Part shown: positions 9,012 through 20,719 of the stretch, piece after piece
Layout of the letters: each line of letters starts with the position of its first letter
How positions within the stretch are numbered: position 1 is the first letter of the stretch
NCBI RefSeq assembly: GCF_024359545.1
Contig: NZ_JAKQZG010000011.1
Coordinates: 62,001 to 126,000, forward strand
Reading direction: 5' to 3'
From: Jiella marina
Lineage (GTDB): Bacteria; Pseudomonadota; Alphaproteobacteria; Rhizobiales; Rhizobiaceae
Length of the DNA: 64,000 nucleotides
Notes under the pieces: model-generated
The model's database searches: none
The model's input: only the letters and a program-made list of their open reading frames with translations
What the model was told of the DNA's origin: nothing
Made by a program: the position numbers and the translations under genes

Positions 9012-11165
9012 CTATTGATGCGCGAGCACCGCCAGCAGCAGGAGCGCGACGATATTGGTGATCTTGATCGCCGGGTTCACGGCAGGGCCCGCCGTATCCT
9101 TGTAAGGATCGCCGACCGTATCGCCCGTGACCGAAGCCTTGTGGGCCTCGGAGCCCTTCAGGTGCCGGGTGCCTGCCGCATCGACGAAGCCGTCCTCGAA
9201 GGACTTCTTGGCGTTGTCCCAGGCGCCGCCGCCCGACGTCATGGAGATCGCAACGAAGATACCCGTCACGATGACTCCGAGAAGCATGGCGCCCACGGCC
9301 GAAAAGGCCTGGCTCTTGTCGGCGATCAGCAGCACGGCGAAGTAGACGACGATCGGTGCCAGAACCGGCAGGAGGGACGGGACGACCATCTCCTTGATCG
9401 CCGCGCGCGTGAGAAGATCGACGGCCCGTGCGTAGTTCGGCCGTTCGGTGCCGGCCATGATGCCCGGCTTCTCACGGAACTGACGGCGCACTTCGTCGAC
9501 CACCGAACTGGCCGCACGTCCGACCGCCGTCATGGCGATGCCACCGAACAGGAACGGGATCAGGCCACCGAGAAGAAGCCCCACCACCACGAACGGGTTG
9601 GCCAGCGAGAAGTCGGGCTGAACACCCTGGAAGTAAGCGTATTCGCCACTGCCATTGGCGCTCTGTTCGATGAAGTACTGCAGATCGTAATTGTAGGCGG
9701 CGAACAGAACCAGCGCGCCGAGGCCCGCCGAGCCGATCGCATACCCCTTGGTGACTGCCTTGGTGGTGTTGCCAACCGCGTCGAGGGCGTCGGTCGAGCG
9801 ACGCACATCCGCCGGCAGGCCCGCCATTTCCGCGATGCCGCCGGCATTGTCCGTCACCGGGCCGAAGGCATCGAGGGCAACGATCATGCCGGCAACGCCG
9901 AGCATGGCGGTCACCGCGATGCCGGTGCCGTAGAGGCCGGACAGCTGATAGGTCGAAATGATGCCGGCGACGATCACGATCGTTGGCAGCGCCGTCGCCT
10001 CGAGCGAGACGGCGAGACCCTGGATGACGTTCGTTCCATGCCCTGAGACCGAAGCCTCCGAGATCGAGCGGACCGGCCGGAAGCCGATGCCGGTGTAGTA
10101 CTCCGTGATCCAGACGATGAGGCCGGTCACGGCAAGGCCGATGATGCCGCAGATGAACAGGTTGAGGCCGTTGATCATCACGCCTGCCGAGGACTCGCCC
10201 ACGTCGCCGAAGCCGACGGTGAAGTAGTTGGCGATGGCGAGACCGACGATCGACAGGAGCGTCGTGACCCACAGACCCTTGTAGAGGGCGCCCATGATCG
10301 AGCCGTTGGCGCCGAGGCGCACGAAGAAGGTGCCGATGATCGAGGTGACGATGCAGGCGCCGCAGATCGCGAGCGGATAGATCATCACGCTTTCGATCAC
10401 GTCGGAGCCGGCAAAGAAGATCGCGCCGAGCACCATGGTCGCGACGACCGTCACGGCGTAGGTCTCGAACAGGTCGGCCGCCATGCCAGCGCAGTCGCCG
10501 ACATTGTCACCGACATTGTCGGCGATCGTGGCCGGGTTGCGAGGATCGTCCTCGGGAATGCCGGCTTCCACCTTGCCGACGAGATCGCCGCCGACATCGG
10601 CACCCTTGGTGAAGATGCCGCCGCCGAGACGGGCGAAGATCGAGATCAGCGAGGCGCCGAACCCGAGCGACACCAGCGCGTCGATGACCGTGCGGTCAGC
10701 CGGCGCGAAGCCGAAGGTGCTGGTGAGGACCAGAAAGTAGATGGTGACGCCGAGAAGCGCGAGGCCCGCGACGAGGAGGCCGGTGATCGCGCCGGACTTG
10801 AACGCCACGCCGAGACCGAGCCCCAGCGAACGGGCCGCCGCCTGGGCGGTGCGGATGTTGGCACGGACCGAGACATTCATGCCGATGAAGCCGGCAAGGC
10901 CGGACAGAATGGCGCCGATGGCAAAGCCCACCGCCGCATAGAGCGAGAGAAGCAGCCAGGTCAGTGCGAAGACGACGATGCCGACGATCGCGATGGTCGT
11001 GTATTGCCGGGTGAGATAGGCCTGTGCCCCTTCGCGGATCGCGCCTGCGATCTCCTGCATCCGGGCCGTGCCCTGATCCGCGGCCATGACCGATCGCGTC
11101 GCCCAGATGGCGTAAACGACGGCGAGCAGCCCACACAGGGCTACGACCAGTAGAATTGTCTGCAT
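9012..11165 (-). CDS. hppA: K+-insensitive pyrophosphate-energized proton pump (membrane H+-PPase)
   Basis: Integral membrane pump coupling PPi hydrolysis to proton export. The 717-residue product has many hydrophobic helices. The substrate-binding motifs [11 protein letters not shown] (about 190-200) and [16 protein letters not shown] (206-221) are intact, as is [16 protein letters not shown] (432-447). In [17 protein letters not shown] the residue at 469 is Lys, not Ala, which is the established marker of the K+-independent subfamily. It is transcribed alone, convergent with the pyrF unit. Confidence 0.96.
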   Translation of the reverse strand: MQTILLVVALCGLLAVVYAIWATRSVMAADQGTARMQEIAGAIREGAQAYLTRQYTTIAIVGIVVFALTWLLLSLYAAVGFAIGAILSGLAGFIGMNVSVRANIRTAQAAARSLGLGLGVAFKSGAITGLLVAGLALLGVTIYFLVLTSTFGFAPADRTVIDALVSLGFGASLISIFARLGGGIFTKGADVGGDLVGKVEAGIPEDDPRNPATIADNVGDNVGDCAGMAADLFETYAVTVVATMVLGAIFFAGSDVIESVMIYPLAICGACIVTSIIGTFFVRLGANGSIMGALYKGLWVTTLLSIVGLAIANYFTVGFGDVGESSAGVMINGLNLFICGIIGLAVTGLIVWITEYYTGIGFRPVRSISEASVSGHGTNVIQGLAVSLEATALPTIVIVAGIISTYQLSGLYGTGIAVTAMLGVAGMIVALDAFGPVTDNAGGIAEMAGLPADVRRSTDALDAVGNTTKAVTKGYAIGSAGLGALVLFAAYNYDLQYFIEQSANGSGEYAYFQGVQPDFSLANPFVVVGLLLGGLIPFLFGGIAMTAVGRAASSVVDEVRRQFREKPGIMAGTERPNYARAVDLLTRAAIKEMVVPSLLPVLAPIVVYFAVLLIADKSQAFSAVGAMLLGVIVTGIFVAISMTSGGGAWDNAKKSFEDGFVDAAGTRHLKGSEAHKASVTGDTVGDPYKDTAGPAVNPAIKITNIVALLLLAVLAHQ

Positions 11166-11327
11166 GCCGTTTCCTCAATTCCTCGCCAGACTGCAGCCGG
11201 CGATCTCCCGTTATTCGTTATGACCTCGCCGGCTTGCCCCCCACCGGGTCAGGCGGTCGCGAGGTTATATGAGGCGGGAACGGCGTCAAGCGTTCCGTCC
11301 GGCGCCTTCGGCGTCAGAACTGCTTTC

Positions 11328-12575
11328 TCAACGGGAATAAGGGGAAGCGGAGCGGGCGGACCGGCGCGCTTCGAGGAGAAGCGCCGCCAGACAGACGCCC
11401 ACGATCGGCAGACCGATCAGATTCATCGTGTCCCAGCCGCTGGTCACGAAGACCCGGCCGGACAGAAACGAGGCGAACGCGACGGAGGAAAACAGGACGA
11501 GATCGTGGAACCCCTGCGTCTTGTTCTTCTCCGATGGGCGATGGGTCTCGGCGACCATGGCGGTGGCACCGATGAAGCCGAAATTCCAGCCGAAGCCGAG
11601 GAGGACGAGGCCCAGCCAGAACTGCCAGACCGCGATCCCGGACAGAAACACGAGGAAACTGGCGATCAGCGCCAGAAGGCCGATGCCGATGATTCGCTCC
11701 TTCCCGTATCGCGCGATCAGCCGCCCGGTGAAGAAGCTCGGGGCGAACATCGCCATCACATGCCACTGGATGCCCAGGAAGCTCGCCTCCTGCGGATGGC
11801 CGCAGGCGACGATGGCGAGCGGCGCGCCGGTCATCACGAAGCTCATCATCGCGAAGCTGCCGACACCGCACAGAAGCGCGGTCAGGAATCGCGGCTGGCT
11901 GACGATCTCTGCCAGCGGCCGCGCCTCTGCTTCACTCGTCGCGGCCGCATCGGCGGCTTCGTCTCGCTCGGGGACCCGCAGGCGGGACAGAACGGCAGAT
12001 CCGAGGAGCCCGAGGATGCACACGCCGAAAAAGGCGCCAGCGAACTCGGCGGGGCGAAACAGGCCGGTGGTGAAGTTCACCATCTGCGGGCCGATGACGG
12101 CCGCAAACATGCCTCCCGCGAGCACGATGGCGATCGCCCGTGCCTGGTAGTCATGTGGAGCGCCATCGGTGGCGGCGAAGCGATATTGCTGGGTGAAGGC
12201 GTTGCCGCTGCCGATCACCATCATCGCAGCGACGAAGAACCAGAAATTCTGGGAAAACAGCGCAAAACCGGCGAGAAGCCCGCCGACCGACACCGCCAAA
12301 GCGCCTGAACACAGGCCGAGGCGGCGCCCGACCAGGCGCATGAACGCGGCCGCCGGCAGGGCGCCGATGGCAACCCCGACGTTGAATCCCGTCACCGGCA
12401 GCGTCGCGAGTGTCTTGTCCTCAAGGAGGAGCCAGGTCCCGGCGAGACCGCCGGTCGAAATCGCCACCGGCGCCGCTGCCCCGACCACCGCCTGCGCGGT
12501 TGCAAGCACGAAGGCGTTGCGCCGCGCAAAGGAGACGGTCGCAACGGGTGCGCCCGGAGACGAGATCGCGGTCAT
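11328..12575 (-). CDS. Major facilitator superfamily transporter
   Basis: A 415-residue membrane protein with about 12 hydrophobic segments and the MFS loop feature [13 protein letters not shown] after helix 2. An acidic linker in the middle ([20 protein letters not shown]) separates the two halves. The substrate cannot be read from the sequence. Its ATG overlaps the nusB stop as ATGA, so it is translated from the riboflavin/nusB transcript. Riboflavin or drug export are possibilities but would be guesses. Confidence 0.85.
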   Translation of the reverse strand: MTAISSPGAPVATVSFARRNAFVLATAQAVVGAAAPVAISTGGLAGTWLLLEDKTLATLPVTGFNVGVAIGALPAAAFMRLVGRRLGLCSGALAVSVGGLLAGFALFSQNFWFFVAAMMVIGSGNAFTQQYRFAATDGAPHDYQARAIAIVLAGGMFAAVIGPQMVNFTTGLFRPAEFAGAFFGVCILGLLGSAVLSRLRVPERDEAADAAATSEAEARPLAEIVSQPRFLTALLCGVGSFAMMSFVMTGAPLAIVACGHPQEASFLGIQWHVMAMFAPSFFTGRLIARYGKERIIGIGLLALIASFLVFLSGIAVWQFWLGLVLLGFGWNFGFIGATAMVAETHRPSEKNKTQGFHDLVLFSSVAFASFLSGRVFVTSGWDTMNLIGLPIVGVCLAALLLEARRSARSASPYSR

Positions 12576-13063
12576 GACCGCCGGTCCGCTTCGCTGCGGC
12601 TTTGCCGGGCAATCCGGTCGAGCACGGCATTGACGAGAGCCGGTTCTTCTTCGGTGTAGAAGGCCCGGGCGACGTCGATATATTCGTTCACGATGACGGC
12701 GACCGGCACGTCCAGGCGCTGCTTGATCTCGAACACGCCGGCTCTCAGGATCGCGCGCAGGGTGGTGTCCAGCCGCGCCAGCGGCCAGTCGGTCGGAAGC
12801 GCGCCGTGGATCAGCGGGTCGATCGCCGTCTGCTGTCGCACGACCCCCGAGACGATGTCGCGAAACCAGGCGGCGTCGGCGGCGCGATACTGCTCGCCGT
12901 CGATCTCGCGACCGAGGCGGAAGGACTCGTATTCCGCCACCGTTTCGAGAAGGTTCGATCCGCCGACGTCCATCTGGTACAGCGCCTGCACCGCCGCCAG
13001 GCGGGCGGCGCCACGCTTGTTGGCGGATTTCATGGGTCGTTTCGGCTCAGACGGACCGGCCAT
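12572..13063 (-). CDS. nusB: Transcription antitermination factor NusB
   Basis: RNA-binding partner of NusE (S10) in rRNA antitermination. The 163-residue all-helical product begins with a basic extension, then [16 protein letters not shown], the standard NusB N-terminus. Later come [16 protein letters not shown] and [26 protein letters not shown]. It starts 2 bases after ribH, the widespread ribH-nusB pairing, and overlaps the MFS gene by 4 bases. Confidence 0.95.
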   Translation of the reverse strand: MAGPSEPKRPMKSANKRGAARLAAVQALYQMDVGGSNLLETVAEYESFRLGREIDGEQYRAADAAWFRDIVSGVVRQQTAIDPLIHGALPTDWPLARLDTTLRAILRAGVFEIKQRLDVPVAVIVNEYIDVARAFYTEEEPALVNAVLDRIARQSRSEADRRS

Positions 13064-13065
13064 GA

Positions 13066-13515
13066 TCAGCCCCCGAACTGTTCGCGGAGCGCGATCATCG
13101 TCAGGGCGGTCTTGGCTGCCTCCCCGCCCTTGTCCTTGCGGGCGGGATCGGCGCGCACCAGCGCCTGCTCCTCGTTCTCGACGGTCAGGATTCCGTTGCC
13201 GATGGCGAGCCCCTCGTCGACGGCCAGCGACATGAGCGCGCGAGCCGACTCGTTAGCGACGATATCGAAATGGTGGGTCTCGCCCCGGATCACGCAGCCG
13301 AGCGCGACGAAACCGTCATAGTCGGTACCGCCGGCATCGGCGCCCGACAGCGCGAAACCGATCGCGGCCGGCACCTCCAGCGAGCCCGGCACGGTGACGA
13401 CGTCGTAAGTGGCGCCGGCGCCGTCGAGGGCCGCCTTGACGCCGCCGAGGAGATGATCGGCGATATGCTCGTAATAGCGCGCCTCGACGATGAGGATGTG
13501 GGGCTTCGTCGCCAT
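13066..13515 (-). CDS. ribH: 6,7-dimethyl-8-ribityllumazine synthase
   Basis: Condenses the pyrimidine product of RibD with dihydroxybutanone phosphate, the penultimate step to riboflavin. The 149-residue product has [29 protein letters not shown] with the catalytic His pair, and the C-terminal basic/Ala-rich helix ([12 protein letters not shown]). It lies in the rib run between ribE and nusB. The 134-bp gap before it shows no FMN riboswitch that I can recognise. Confidence 0.95.
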   Translation of the reverse strand: MATKPHILIVEARYYEHIADHLLGGVKAALDGAGATYDVVTVPGSLEVPAAIGFALSGADAGGTDYDGFVALGCVIRGETHHFDIVANESARALMSLAVDEGLAIGNGILTVENEEQALVRADPARKDKGGEAAKTALTMIALREQFGG

Positions 13516-13649
13516 GTCGTTGGTCCTTTGCAGGCGGAGTCCGAATCACGGTCGGGCGGGTCGTGAGATCGAGCCCGGCCGGATCGGGCGGCCGGTTCGG
13601 CCGGGGAAAACGGGGACGGCGCGCCGTCGACCGAGCCGTCGAAACGCTC

Positions 13650-14261
13650 TCAGCCGTTCGCCGCGCCGAACAGGCGCTCGGCATAACGCGCAATCTGGTC
13701 GATCTCAAGATTGACGAGATCACCGACGTTGCGTTCACCCCAAGTCGTCACCTCCAGCGAGTGGCGGATCAGAAGCACGTCGAAGACGTCGTCGGCCACC
13801 GAATTGACGGTGAGCGAGGTCCCGTCGAGGGCGACGGAACCCTTGCGGGCGATGTAGCGCTTCAGATCTTCGGGCGCCTTCAAGCGAAAGCGGACCGCCT
13901 CCCCCTCCTCTTCGCGCGAGACGATTTCGGCAAGACCGTCGACATGACCGGAGACGAGATGTCCGCCGAGCTCGTCGCCGACTTTCAGGGAACGCTCCAG
14001 ATTGATGCGCGAGCCCTCCTGCCAGGTGCCGGCGGTGGTCAGGCGCAGCGCTTCTTCCCAGGCTTCGACATCGAACCAGCGGCCGTTCGAGCCCGGCTCC
14101 GGCAGGGCGGTCACGGTCAGGCAGACGCCGGAACAGGCAATCGACGCGCCAAGAGCGATGTTCGCCGGATCATAGACGGTGGTGACACGAAAAGCCCGGC
14201 CCTTGTCGCGCGGCTGCGTCCCGGCGATCTGCCCCACATCCGTGACGATTCCCGTGAACAT
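13650..14261 (-). CDS. ribE: Riboflavin synthase, alpha chain
   Basis: Dismutates two lumazines to riboflavin. The 203-residue protein is two lumazine-binding barrels in tandem. The first starts with the signature [12 protein letters not shown] and has SIACSGVCLTV; the second has SVALDGTSLTVNSV, and GHLVSGHVDG joins them. The ATG at 14261 shares one base with the ribD stop (TGATG), showing translational coupling; the frame extends five codons further up without a reason to prefer them. Confidence 0.95.
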   Translation of the reverse strand: MFTGIVTDVGQIAGTQPRDKGRAFRVTTVYDPANIALGASIACSGVCLTVTALPEPGSNGRWFDVEAWEEALRLTTAGTWQEGSRINLERSLKVGDELGGHLVSGHVDGLAEIVSREEEGEAVRFRLKAPEDLKRYIARKGSVALDGTSLTVNSVADDVFDVLLIRHSLEVTTWGERNVGDLVNLEIDQIARYAERLFGAANG

Positions 14262-15406
14262 CAGGCGACCCCGCAATCAAACTCGTACCAATGGTCGTCG
14301 CCGAAGCGCTGGTCCCGAACCAATGGGAAGCGTTGCCGCGCCTCGGCCAGTCCGACCGGCGCCAGAATGCCGGCTTCGCCGATCTCGATCCCTCCTTGCA
14401 CGAGGATCAGGCGGTCCACCAGCCCGTCGGCGAGAAAACTCGAGGCAAGCTCCGCCCCTCCCTCGACGAGGATGGAGGTGATGCCGGTTGCCCCCAGATC
14501 CTCCATCAGTTCCGGCAGGGCGACGCGGCCGGTTTCGGGGTCTGTGTCACAGGCGACGAAGGAAACGCCCGCTTCCGCCAGCGCCGCACGGCGCTCCGGA
14601 TCGGCATCGGCAAAGGCGACGACGAAAGTGGGCGTGTCGCGTGCCGTCCGAACCACCGTCATGTCCGGTGAAAGCCGCAGGTTCGGATCGAGGATGATCC
14701 GGGCGGGCGAACGATCGGACATGCCCGGCAGCCGGCAGTCGAGACGCGGATCGTCCTCGAGAGCGGTGCCGGCCCCGATCATGATCGCATCGGTCTGGGC
14801 GCGGATCAGATGGGTCTGGGCGTTGGAAATCGGCCCGGTGATTTTGACCTGGCCCTCGCCGCGCAGCCCGATCCGCCCGTCCCTGGAAAGCGCCATTTTC
14901 AGGGTCACCCCCGGCCGGCCGCTCCGATGACGCGTGAGATAGCCGGCGATATTGCGCGCCGCTTCTTCGGCCAGCACCTTCGGCGTAACCTTCAGCCCGC
15001 CATCGAGCAGGATCCGGTGCCCCTTGCCGTCGACCCGCGGATCGGGATCGGACGCCGCCGAGACCACGCGGGTGATTCCGGCGGTGACGAGAGCTTCCGC
15101 GCAAGGGGGCGTACGACCGTGATGGGCACAGGGCTCCAGCGTGACATAGGCAGTCGCGCCGCGCGCGAGTTCTCCCGCTTCGGCCAGCGCGCCGGCTTCG
15201 GCATGCGGCCTCCCACCCAGCGCCGTCACGCCGCGCCCCACGATCCGCGGCGGCCGTCCGTCGCCCTCGTCTCGCACGATCAGGGTCGCGACGGACGGAT
15301 TGGTGCCGGTACGCCCGACATTGCGTCTGGCGTAGCGAATGGCGGCCGCCATGAAACGGCGATCATAGGGCTGTTCGGGCGAAAAGACCGACGGGTCAGC
15401 GATCAT
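14261..15406 (-). CDS. ribD: Bifunctional diaminohydroxyphosphoribosylaminopyrimidine deaminase / uracil reductase
   Basis: Carries out two early steps of riboflavin synthesis. The N-terminal deaminase domain shows the zinc motif HAEAGAL and the [15 protein letters not shown] pair of Cys ligands. The C-terminal reductase domain has [23 protein letters not shown] and [16 protein letters not shown] chose the ATG at 15406 (MIADPS), which overlaps the nrdR end by 11 bases; an alternative in-frame start at 15433 would overlap by 38. Confidence 0.93.
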   Translation of the reverse strand: MIADPSVFSPEQPYDRRFMAAAIRYARRNVGRTGTNPSVATLIVRDEGDGRPPRIVGRGVTALGGRPHAEAGALAEAGELARGATAYVTLEPCAHHGRTPPCAEALVTAGITRVVSAASDPDPRVDGKGHRILLDGGLKVTPKVLAEEAARNIAGYLTRHRSGRPGVTLKMALSRDGRIGLRGEGQVKITGPISNAQTHLIRAQTDAIMIGAGTALEDDPRLDCRLPGMSDRSPARIILDPNLRLSPDMTVVRTARDTPTFVVAFADADPERRAALAEAGVSFVACDTDPETGRVALPELMEDLGATGITSILVEGGAELASSFLADGLVDRLILVQGGIEIGEAGILAPVGLAEARQRFPLVRDQRFGDDHWYEFDCGVA

Positions 15407-15914
15407 CCGCGGCCTCGTCTTCGGTCTCGACACGCTCCGAACCGTCGACCGGCTCCGGCACCTGTGGACGCGCCAGTTCGCCGATCACGGATTCGAAGTC
15501 GCTCGCCTCGGCGAAATCGCGGTAGACCGAGGCAAAGCGCACATAGGCGACGTCGTCGAGACCGCGCAGCGCCTCCATCACCATGGCGCCGATCATGTCG
15601 GAACTGACTTCGCCCTCGCTGGTCTGTTCGAGACGGCGCACGATGCCGGAGATCATCCGTTCGACGCGCTCCGGATCGACCGGGCGCTTGCGCAGCGCCA
15701 CCTGTACCGACCGTGCCAGCTTGTCCCGCTCGAACGGCACCTTCTTGCCCGATTTCTTGACGACGTGCAGTTCGCGGAGTTGGACGCGCTCGAAAGTGGT
15801 GAAGCGGCCGTTGCAGTCGGGGCAGACCCGACGCCGCCGGATCGCGGCTCCGTCCTCGGCCGGACGGGAGTCCTTCACCTGGCTGTCCTGCGAGCCGCAA
15901 TAGGGACAGCGCAT
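15396..15914 (-). CDS. nrdR: Transcriptional repressor NrdR
   Basis: ATP/dATP-sensing repressor of ribonucleotide reductase genes. The 172-residue protein starts with the zinc ribbon [17 protein letters not shown] and CPDC, then an ATP-cone domain ([20 protein letters not shown]). The C-terminus is acidic. It stands between glyA and ribD, the usual alphaproteobacterial glyA-nrdR-ribD order, and its end overlaps ribD. Confidence 0.95.
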   Translation of the reverse strand: MRCPYCGSQDSQVKDSRPAEDGAAIRRRRVCPDCNGRFTTFERVQLRELHVVKKSGKKVPFERDKLARSVQVALRKRPVDPERVERMISGIVRRLEQTSEGEVSSDMIGAMVMEALRGLDDVAYVRFASVYRDFAEASDFESVIGELARPQVPEPVDGSERVETEDEAADDR

Positions 15915-16108
15915 GTCGATTTCCCCTGCTTACCGATCTGAAACACGAAAGAGCCGCCTTCGCGCCGCGCATCGTCGCGAAATCCGTTTCCCGAGCGATC
16001 GGGAGATAAGGCGAATGGGAAGCAATGCGAAGGGCCAGAGCAGTCATGCGAACGGACCGCGCGGTTCGGTCGCACGGCCCGCCATTCGAAGTTGCGTCCG
16101 AGACCCGC

Positions 16109-17425
16109 TCAGATCGTCTGGTAGATCGGGAAACGGTCCGTCAGGGCCACGACCCGCTCCTTGACCGAAGCCTCGACCGCGGCGTTGCCTTCCTCGGAAT
16201 TCGCCGCCCGCAGGCCATCGAGCACCTCGATGATCAGCTTGCCGACCTCGCGGAATTCGGCCGCGCCGAAGCCGCGGCTCGTCGCCGCCGGGGTGCCGAG
16301 ACGAACGCCCGAGGTGATCGTCGGCTTTTCCGGATCGTTCGGCACGCCGTTCTTGTTGCAGGTGATGTTGGCCCGCCCGAGCGCCTGTTCCGACGCCTTT
16401 CCGGTCAGGTTCTTCGGACGCAGGTCGACCAGCATGAGATGCGTGTCGGTACCGCCGGAAACGATGTCGAGACCGCCCTCGCGAAGGGTTTCGGCAAGAA
16501 CCTTGGCGTTCTCGGCGACCGCCGCAATGTAGGAGCGATAGGCCGGCGTCAGCGCCTCGCCGAAGGCCACGGCCTTGCCGGCGATGACATGCATCAGCGG
16601 ACCGCCCTGGAGCCCCGGGAAGACCGCCGAATTGATCTTCTTGGCGATCGCCTCGTCATTGGTCAGCACGATGCCGCCGCGCGGACCGCGCAGGGTCTTG
16701 TGGGTCGTCGAGGTCGCAACATGGGCGTGCGGGAACGGGCTCGGATGATGGCCCGCGGCGACGAGACCGGCAAAATGCGCCATGTCCACCCACAGGATCG
16801 CCCCGACTTCGTCGGCGATCTTGCGGAAGCGGGCGAAATCGATCTGGCGCGAATAGGCCGAGCCACCCGCGATGATGACAGCTGGCTTGTGCTCCTTGGC
16901 GAGGCTCTCGACCTGATCGTAGTCGATCAGGCCGGTTTCGAGATCGAGGCCGTACTGGACCGGATTGAACCACTTGCCGGACAAATTGGGCTTGGCGCCG
17001 TGGGTCAGGTGACCGCCCGCATCGAGGCTCATGCCGAGAAGCGTATCGCCCGGCTTCGACAGCGCGAGCAGGACGGCCTGGTTGGCCTGACTGCCGGAGT
17101 TCGGCTGAACATTGGCGAATTCGCAACCGAAGAGCTGCTTCACCCGGTCGATCGCCAGATTTTCGACCACGTCGACATACTGGCAGCCGCCATAGTAGCG
17201 GCGGCCGGGATAGCCTTCGGCATATTTGTTGGTGAGGACGGAGCCCTGGGCCTCGAGAACCGCGCGGGAGACGATGTTCTCCGAAGCGATCAGCTCGATC
17301 TCATGGCGCTGACGCTCGAGTTCCTTGCCGACGGCGCCGAAGACATCAGCATCACGCTCGGAAAGCGAAGCCGTGAAGAAATCGGAGAAGTCGTTCTGTC
17401 CGGCGGTTGGGGAAACCTGGCTCAT
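16109..17425 (-). CDS. glyA: Serine hydroxymethyltransferase
   Basis: PLP enzyme that interconverts serine and glycine and supplies methylene-tetrahydrofolate. The 438-residue product has [20 protein letters not shown], the [12 protein letters not shown] motif, and the PLP-Lys segment [13 protein letters not shown]. The ATG at 17425 is preceded by AAGGAGAG at good spacing; the frame stays open for another 118 codons upstream, but that part is Arg/Ser-rich and has no family counterpart. It is the first gene of the glyA-nrdR-rib-nusB run. Confidence 0.96.
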   Translation of the reverse strand: MSQVSPTAGQNDFSDFFTASLSERDADVFGAVGKELERQRHEIELIASENIVSRAVLEAQGSVLTNKYAEGYPGRRYYGGCQYVDVVENLAIDRVKQLFGCEFANVQPNSGSQANQAVLLALSKPGDTLLGMSLDAGGHLTHGAKPNLSGKWFNPVQYGLDLETGLIDYDQVESLAKEHKPAVIIAGGSAYSRQIDFARFRKIADEVGAILWVDMAHFAGLVAAGHHPSPFPHAHVATSTTHKTLRGPRGGIVLTNDEAIAKKINSAVFPGLQGGPLMHVIAGKAVAFGEALTPAYRSYIAAVAENAKVLAETLREGGLDIVSGGTDTHLMLVDLRPKNLTGKASEQALGRANITCNKNGVPNDPEKPTITSGVRLGTPAATSRGFGAAEFREVGKLIIEVLDGLRAANSEEGNAAVEASVKERVVALTDRFPIYQTI

Positions 17426-17676
17426 GCTTGCACTCTCCTTTGAGGCGTTGGGCCGCTGGCCGCGTTCGGCCTGCGAACACGCGCTGGCCGAAATACGCGC
17501 AGAAGCACGCGCGTGCGGAATTTCGTCGCGACTTACCATACGCCAGAAGCCGCGCCAAGCGCACCTCCACGCGGCCGTATGGCGCGGCCCACCCCGGTTT
17601 ACCCACGGCGATGAGGACGCAGACAGATGTTGCCGGCACCCGAACGACAAGCCTAATGACTGCGTTTCGCCGGTCC

Positions 17677-18840
17677 TCAGGCGGCCCTCGCAAGCTGCTT
17701 CTCGAATAGCGACAGGGCGCGTCCGCTGGCCTGATCCATGTTGTAGTAGGAATAGTCGCCAAGGCGGCCGGCGAACCACACCTTGCCGGCGAGTTGGCGC
17801 GCTTCGTCCTTGTACTTTCGCAGCCTGACAGCCGTCTCTGGCGTCGGGACCGGGTAGTAAGGCTCATTTCGCCCGATCTCGTAGGCCTCCGGAAATTCCT
17901 TTACGAGAACCGCACTCTGTGTGGCCTGCCCGGTCAGATGGGACAGATCGGTGATGCGCGTATATCCTGGCGCATTGGGATAGCTGATCGTTCCGACGGG
18001 TTGAACCGGCCGATGATCGACGGTCCGCAACTGGAACTGAACGCTGCGATACGGCAAGGCGCCGAAACGATAATCGAAATAGGCGTCGATGGGGCCGGTG
18101 AAGACAATTTTTGCTGCGGGATGAGCGCGGCGGGCATCCACAAACTCGGTGTTGAGGGCAATTTCGATCCTCTCGTGCGCAAGCATGCGCTCGAACATCG
18201 GCACGTAACCGTTCGCCGGCATGGCCTGAAACCGATCTGGGAAATACCGGTCGTCATAACTGACGGAGACGGGAAGTCGCGCCAGAACCGATGCGTCCAG
18301 ATCGAGCGGCTGCAGGCCCCAATGCTTCTTCACGTAGTTCTCGTAGACGTTCCGATAGACGAAACTCGCGAACTCGCGAATATCGGAGTCCTCGTGATCT
18401 ATGAGTTTCAAGATCGTGATACGTGCGCCGTAGCCGAAGGTGTGGATCAGCTTCGCGGAAACCCGTTCGGCAAAAGAGGATGAGAAGGCGACCTTGATCG
18501 AATCGAGATTGAACGGCAGTGGCAGGAGCTTGTCTTCGACTGCCGCAAGAGTCTTGTGCACATAGGGCCGCCAAGAGGTGAACTGCGACAGATAATCCCG
18601 CACGTGCTCGCTGTTCGTATGAAAGATATGCGGACCATGCTTGTGGACGATGTTGCCCGCCTCATCCACATAGTCGTAGGCGTTGCCGGCGAGATGGCCG
18701 CGTCGGTCGACAAGCAGCACCTTCTTATGAAGGACGCTGGCAATCCGTTCGGCAACGATTGCGCCGGTGAAACCCGCGCCGACAACGATCCAATCCAAGT
18801 TTTCATTGCCCTCCAGAGACAGATGAGAGCGAAAACTCAC
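17677..18840 (-). CDS. glf: UDP-galactopyranose mutase
   Basis: FAD enzyme converting UDP-galactopyranose to UDP-galactofuranose for surface glycans. The 387-residue product has the FAD-binding [18 protein letters not shown], then [15 protein letters not shown], the RPYVHKTL region and [12 protein letters not shown], all typical of Glf. No ATG is available in frame. The GTG at 18840 gives the longest form, while a TTG at 18798 with GGAGG upstream would start right at the FAD fold. No other glycan gene adjoins it. The IS element lies 118 bases upstream of its start. Confidence 0.9.
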   Translation of the reverse strand: MSFRSHLSLEGNENLDWIVVGAGFTGAIVAERIASVLHKKVLLVDRRGHLAGNAYDYVDEAGNIVHKHGPHIFHTNSEHVRDYLSQFTSWRPYVHKTLAAVEDKLLPLPFNLDSIKVAFSSSFAERVSAKLIHTFGYGARITILKLIDHEDSDIREFASFVYRNVYENYVKKHWGLQPLDLDASVLARLPVSVSYDDRYFPDRFQAMPANGYVPMFERMLAHERIEIALNTEFVDARRAHPAAKIVFTGPIDAYFDYRFGALPYRSVQFQLRTVDHRPVQPVGTISYPNAPGYTRITDLSHLTGQATQSAVLVKEFPEAYEIGRNEPYYPVPTPETAVRLRKYKDEARQLAGKVWFAGRLGDYSYYNMDQASGRALSLFEKQLARAA

Positions 18841-18958
18841 TCTCCCTTACAGGATGACGTAAGGGAGTCGATTGCACAACCCTAGCCTGGCAATATCGAC
18901 GGCGGGAGCACCTACAGCATCGGACCGCCCGTATATAGCAAACGCACCAAGCCAGTTA

Positions 18959-19867
18959 GAGGCCGTCCGGAAAGTGTTGAATGGCCGGGATGGCGATGAT
19001 TCCAGAGGGCTTCTGAAGCCTGATCTGGAAGAGCCATTTGGACCCCGACCACTTGCGCGCAGCATAACCGCGAACATCTGCGCTACGAAACCGACCTGAC
19101 CGATAGCGAATGGGCAGTCTTGGAGTCGGAACTGCCGAAACCGAAGGGGACGGGACGGCCGCCGGAAATGGCCAATGCGGGAGATCGTCAATGCGATTTT
19201 CTACGTCTTGCGCGGCGGCATTCCCTGGCGCCTGATCCCGAAAGACCTTCCACCCAAGAGCACGGTGTTCGATCATTTCAGCCGCTGGCGTGACGAAGGC
19301 GTATTCGCCGGCATCAATCATCGCCTGGTGATGGCCGACCGCGAGCAGCTGGGCCGTGATGCTTCGCCGAGCGCTGCCGTGCTCGACAGCCAGAGCGTCA
19401 AGACCACCGAAAGCGGCGGGCCCCGAGGTTATGACGCCGGCAAGAAAGTCAAAGGACGCAAACGCCAAGCGATGGTGGATACGGATGGCCGAGCCCTTGT
19501 TATTGATCCCCAGCCTGCCGACGTTCAGGATCGCAACGGGGCCGTTCCGGTCCTCAAAGTCTCGCGGAAATCCTATCCGTTCGTCGAGAAAGCCTTTGCC
19601 GACATGGCCTATTCTGGCGATCAACGAAAATGGCGACCCTGATCGATATCGAGATCGTCCGAAAACCGCCTGACCAGGTCGGCTTTGCCGTTCATCCCAG
19701 ACGCTGGGTCGTCGAACGCTTCTTCGGATGGATCAGTCGGAATCGGCGGCTCTGGAAAGATGCCGAGGCCACCATCGCTTCTGCAAAAGCCTTCCTCTAC
19801 GCCGGCCTCCGTCATGATCCTTATCCGAAGGCTCGCAAGGGCATCATGACCCTCGCCGGACGGACTC
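18959..19867 (+). mobile_element. IS5-family insertion sequence, decayed but with intact ends
   Basis: A 909-bp element bounded by imperfect 16-bp inverted repeats (18959-18974 GAGGCCGTCCGGAAAG and 19852-19867, 13 of 16 matching). It is flanked on both sides by the trinucleotide TTA (18956-18958 and 19868-19870), a 3-bp target duplication of the TNA kind used by IS5-family subgroups. Inside is a transposase gene with several frameshifts. The intact ends with a broken gene imply insertion followed by inactivation in place. Confidence 0.85.
19036..19849 (+). pseudogene. IS5-family transposase, frameshifted
   Basis: The DDE transposase can be followed through shifting frames. The first part begins W-T-P-T-T after a non-standard ATT codon at 19036, then QHNREHLRYETDLTDSEWAV. 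A +1 shift near 19150 leads to MREIVNAIFYVLRGGIPWRL and VLDSQSVKTTESGGPRGYD. A second shift near 19635 leads to [19 protein letters not shown] with the catalytic Glu. A third near 19804 restores [12 protein letters not shown]. At least three shifts rule out simple programmed frameshifting, so the gene is dead. Confidence 0.9.
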
Positions 19868-19870
19868 TTA

Positions 19871-20240
19871 GGCATCGTCACTCGAAATAGCCTTATTGAC
19901 ATCCGTTACGATGTACCCTTTTGGATTCGGATCATCGCCAAGATATTGGACATGCACATCAACGACGAAAGTGCTTGTCATTGGGTTTGCTTCCTTCGTC
20001 ATCCTGTCCTTGAGATCCTGAAAATTCTTTCGGAAACAAACTGGAACAGGCTTTTCTGATATCTCCGAGATAACACCCTTATCCCCACTCCTGCCACTTC
20101 CCTTCCGAGGCCCTTGTTGGCCTGTTCCATAAATAACATTACTTCTTTTTCAATCCGATTTGGCTTGGCACTTTCAAGCGTAATCGGGGGTTGAGAGGAA
20201 ATTATCGACATCGATTACCGCTCGATTTAGCTCATGCTCA
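19871..20240 (-). other. AT-richer stretch with broken reading-frame remnants
   Basis: The minus strand carries coding-like segments in different frames, none complete. One reads KPVPVCFRKNFQDLKDR, then TSTFVVDVHVQYLGDD and stops inside the IS edge. Others read LNRAVIDVDNFLSTPDYA (at about 20170-20225) and LESAKPNRIEKEVMLFMEQA. Base composition is clearly lower in GC than in neighbours. I infer one or two horizontally acquired genes that decayed, but cannot assign a family. Confidence 0.35.
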
Positions 20241-20719
20241 TCAAAGCTGTATTCGGCAACTATGGTCTTGGGCCCCGCTTGGGGGAGCTTGCCATTTGTA
20301 GCCTACCGCTGCCGCCTCACAAGCGAATAGAAACACGGCACCGCGCTCGTCCTTCGTCGTTTCTACCAAGGCAGATTGCGTCTGCCTGCGAAAGGCCGAC
20401 CCAACACCATTCACCAGCGTCCTCCAATCGGTGCGGCCATCGTCAATTGCGTCCGCGATCTGAGCGATACTCATGGGCCTGATGCGTCCCTGAGAGCGCC
20501 AAGAATGAGCTTGCGCAGTTCGCCGCGCCTGAATACCCGATTATGCTTTTGGCGGGCTCTGAGGTCGGCCGGATTGCCGACAAAGCCCACGAGCAACAGT
20601 ATATGGTCTACCGCTTTCAATTCGGCGTCGATTTCGCTGATCCGCTTCTCAAGGCAGGCGCATTCTGTAGCGAGGTCGCGGCGCTTTCGGACAAAGCCGT
20701 ATATCGTGAGGGAAATCAT
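20241..20719 (-). pseudogene. Hypothetical protein, split by a frameshift
   Basis: Two adjacent minus-strand frames look like halves of one protein. The first (20471-20719) has ISLTIYGFVRKRRDLATE, a coiled-coil-like stretch and RGELRKLILGALRDASGP. It stops where the second (20241-20474) starts with SIAQIADAIDDGRTDWRTL and VGSAFRRQTQSALVETTK, a winged-helix-like end. The layout resembles a hypothetical protein common in Hyphomicrobiales (RKRAEL-type coiled coil plus helix-turn-helix), recalled from memory and not checked. A single shift near 20474 would restore it. Confidence 0.4.

Noticed and set aside
13516-13649. Possible FMN riboswitch before ribH
   Set aside because: None of the conserved RFN segments (AGGAUUUCGGGG-like and GGCGGU boxes) could be found in the gap or before ribD.
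19140-19810. Programmed frameshifting in the IS5 transposase
   Set aside because: Three separate shifts at places without a slippery heptamer or structure point to decay, not programming.
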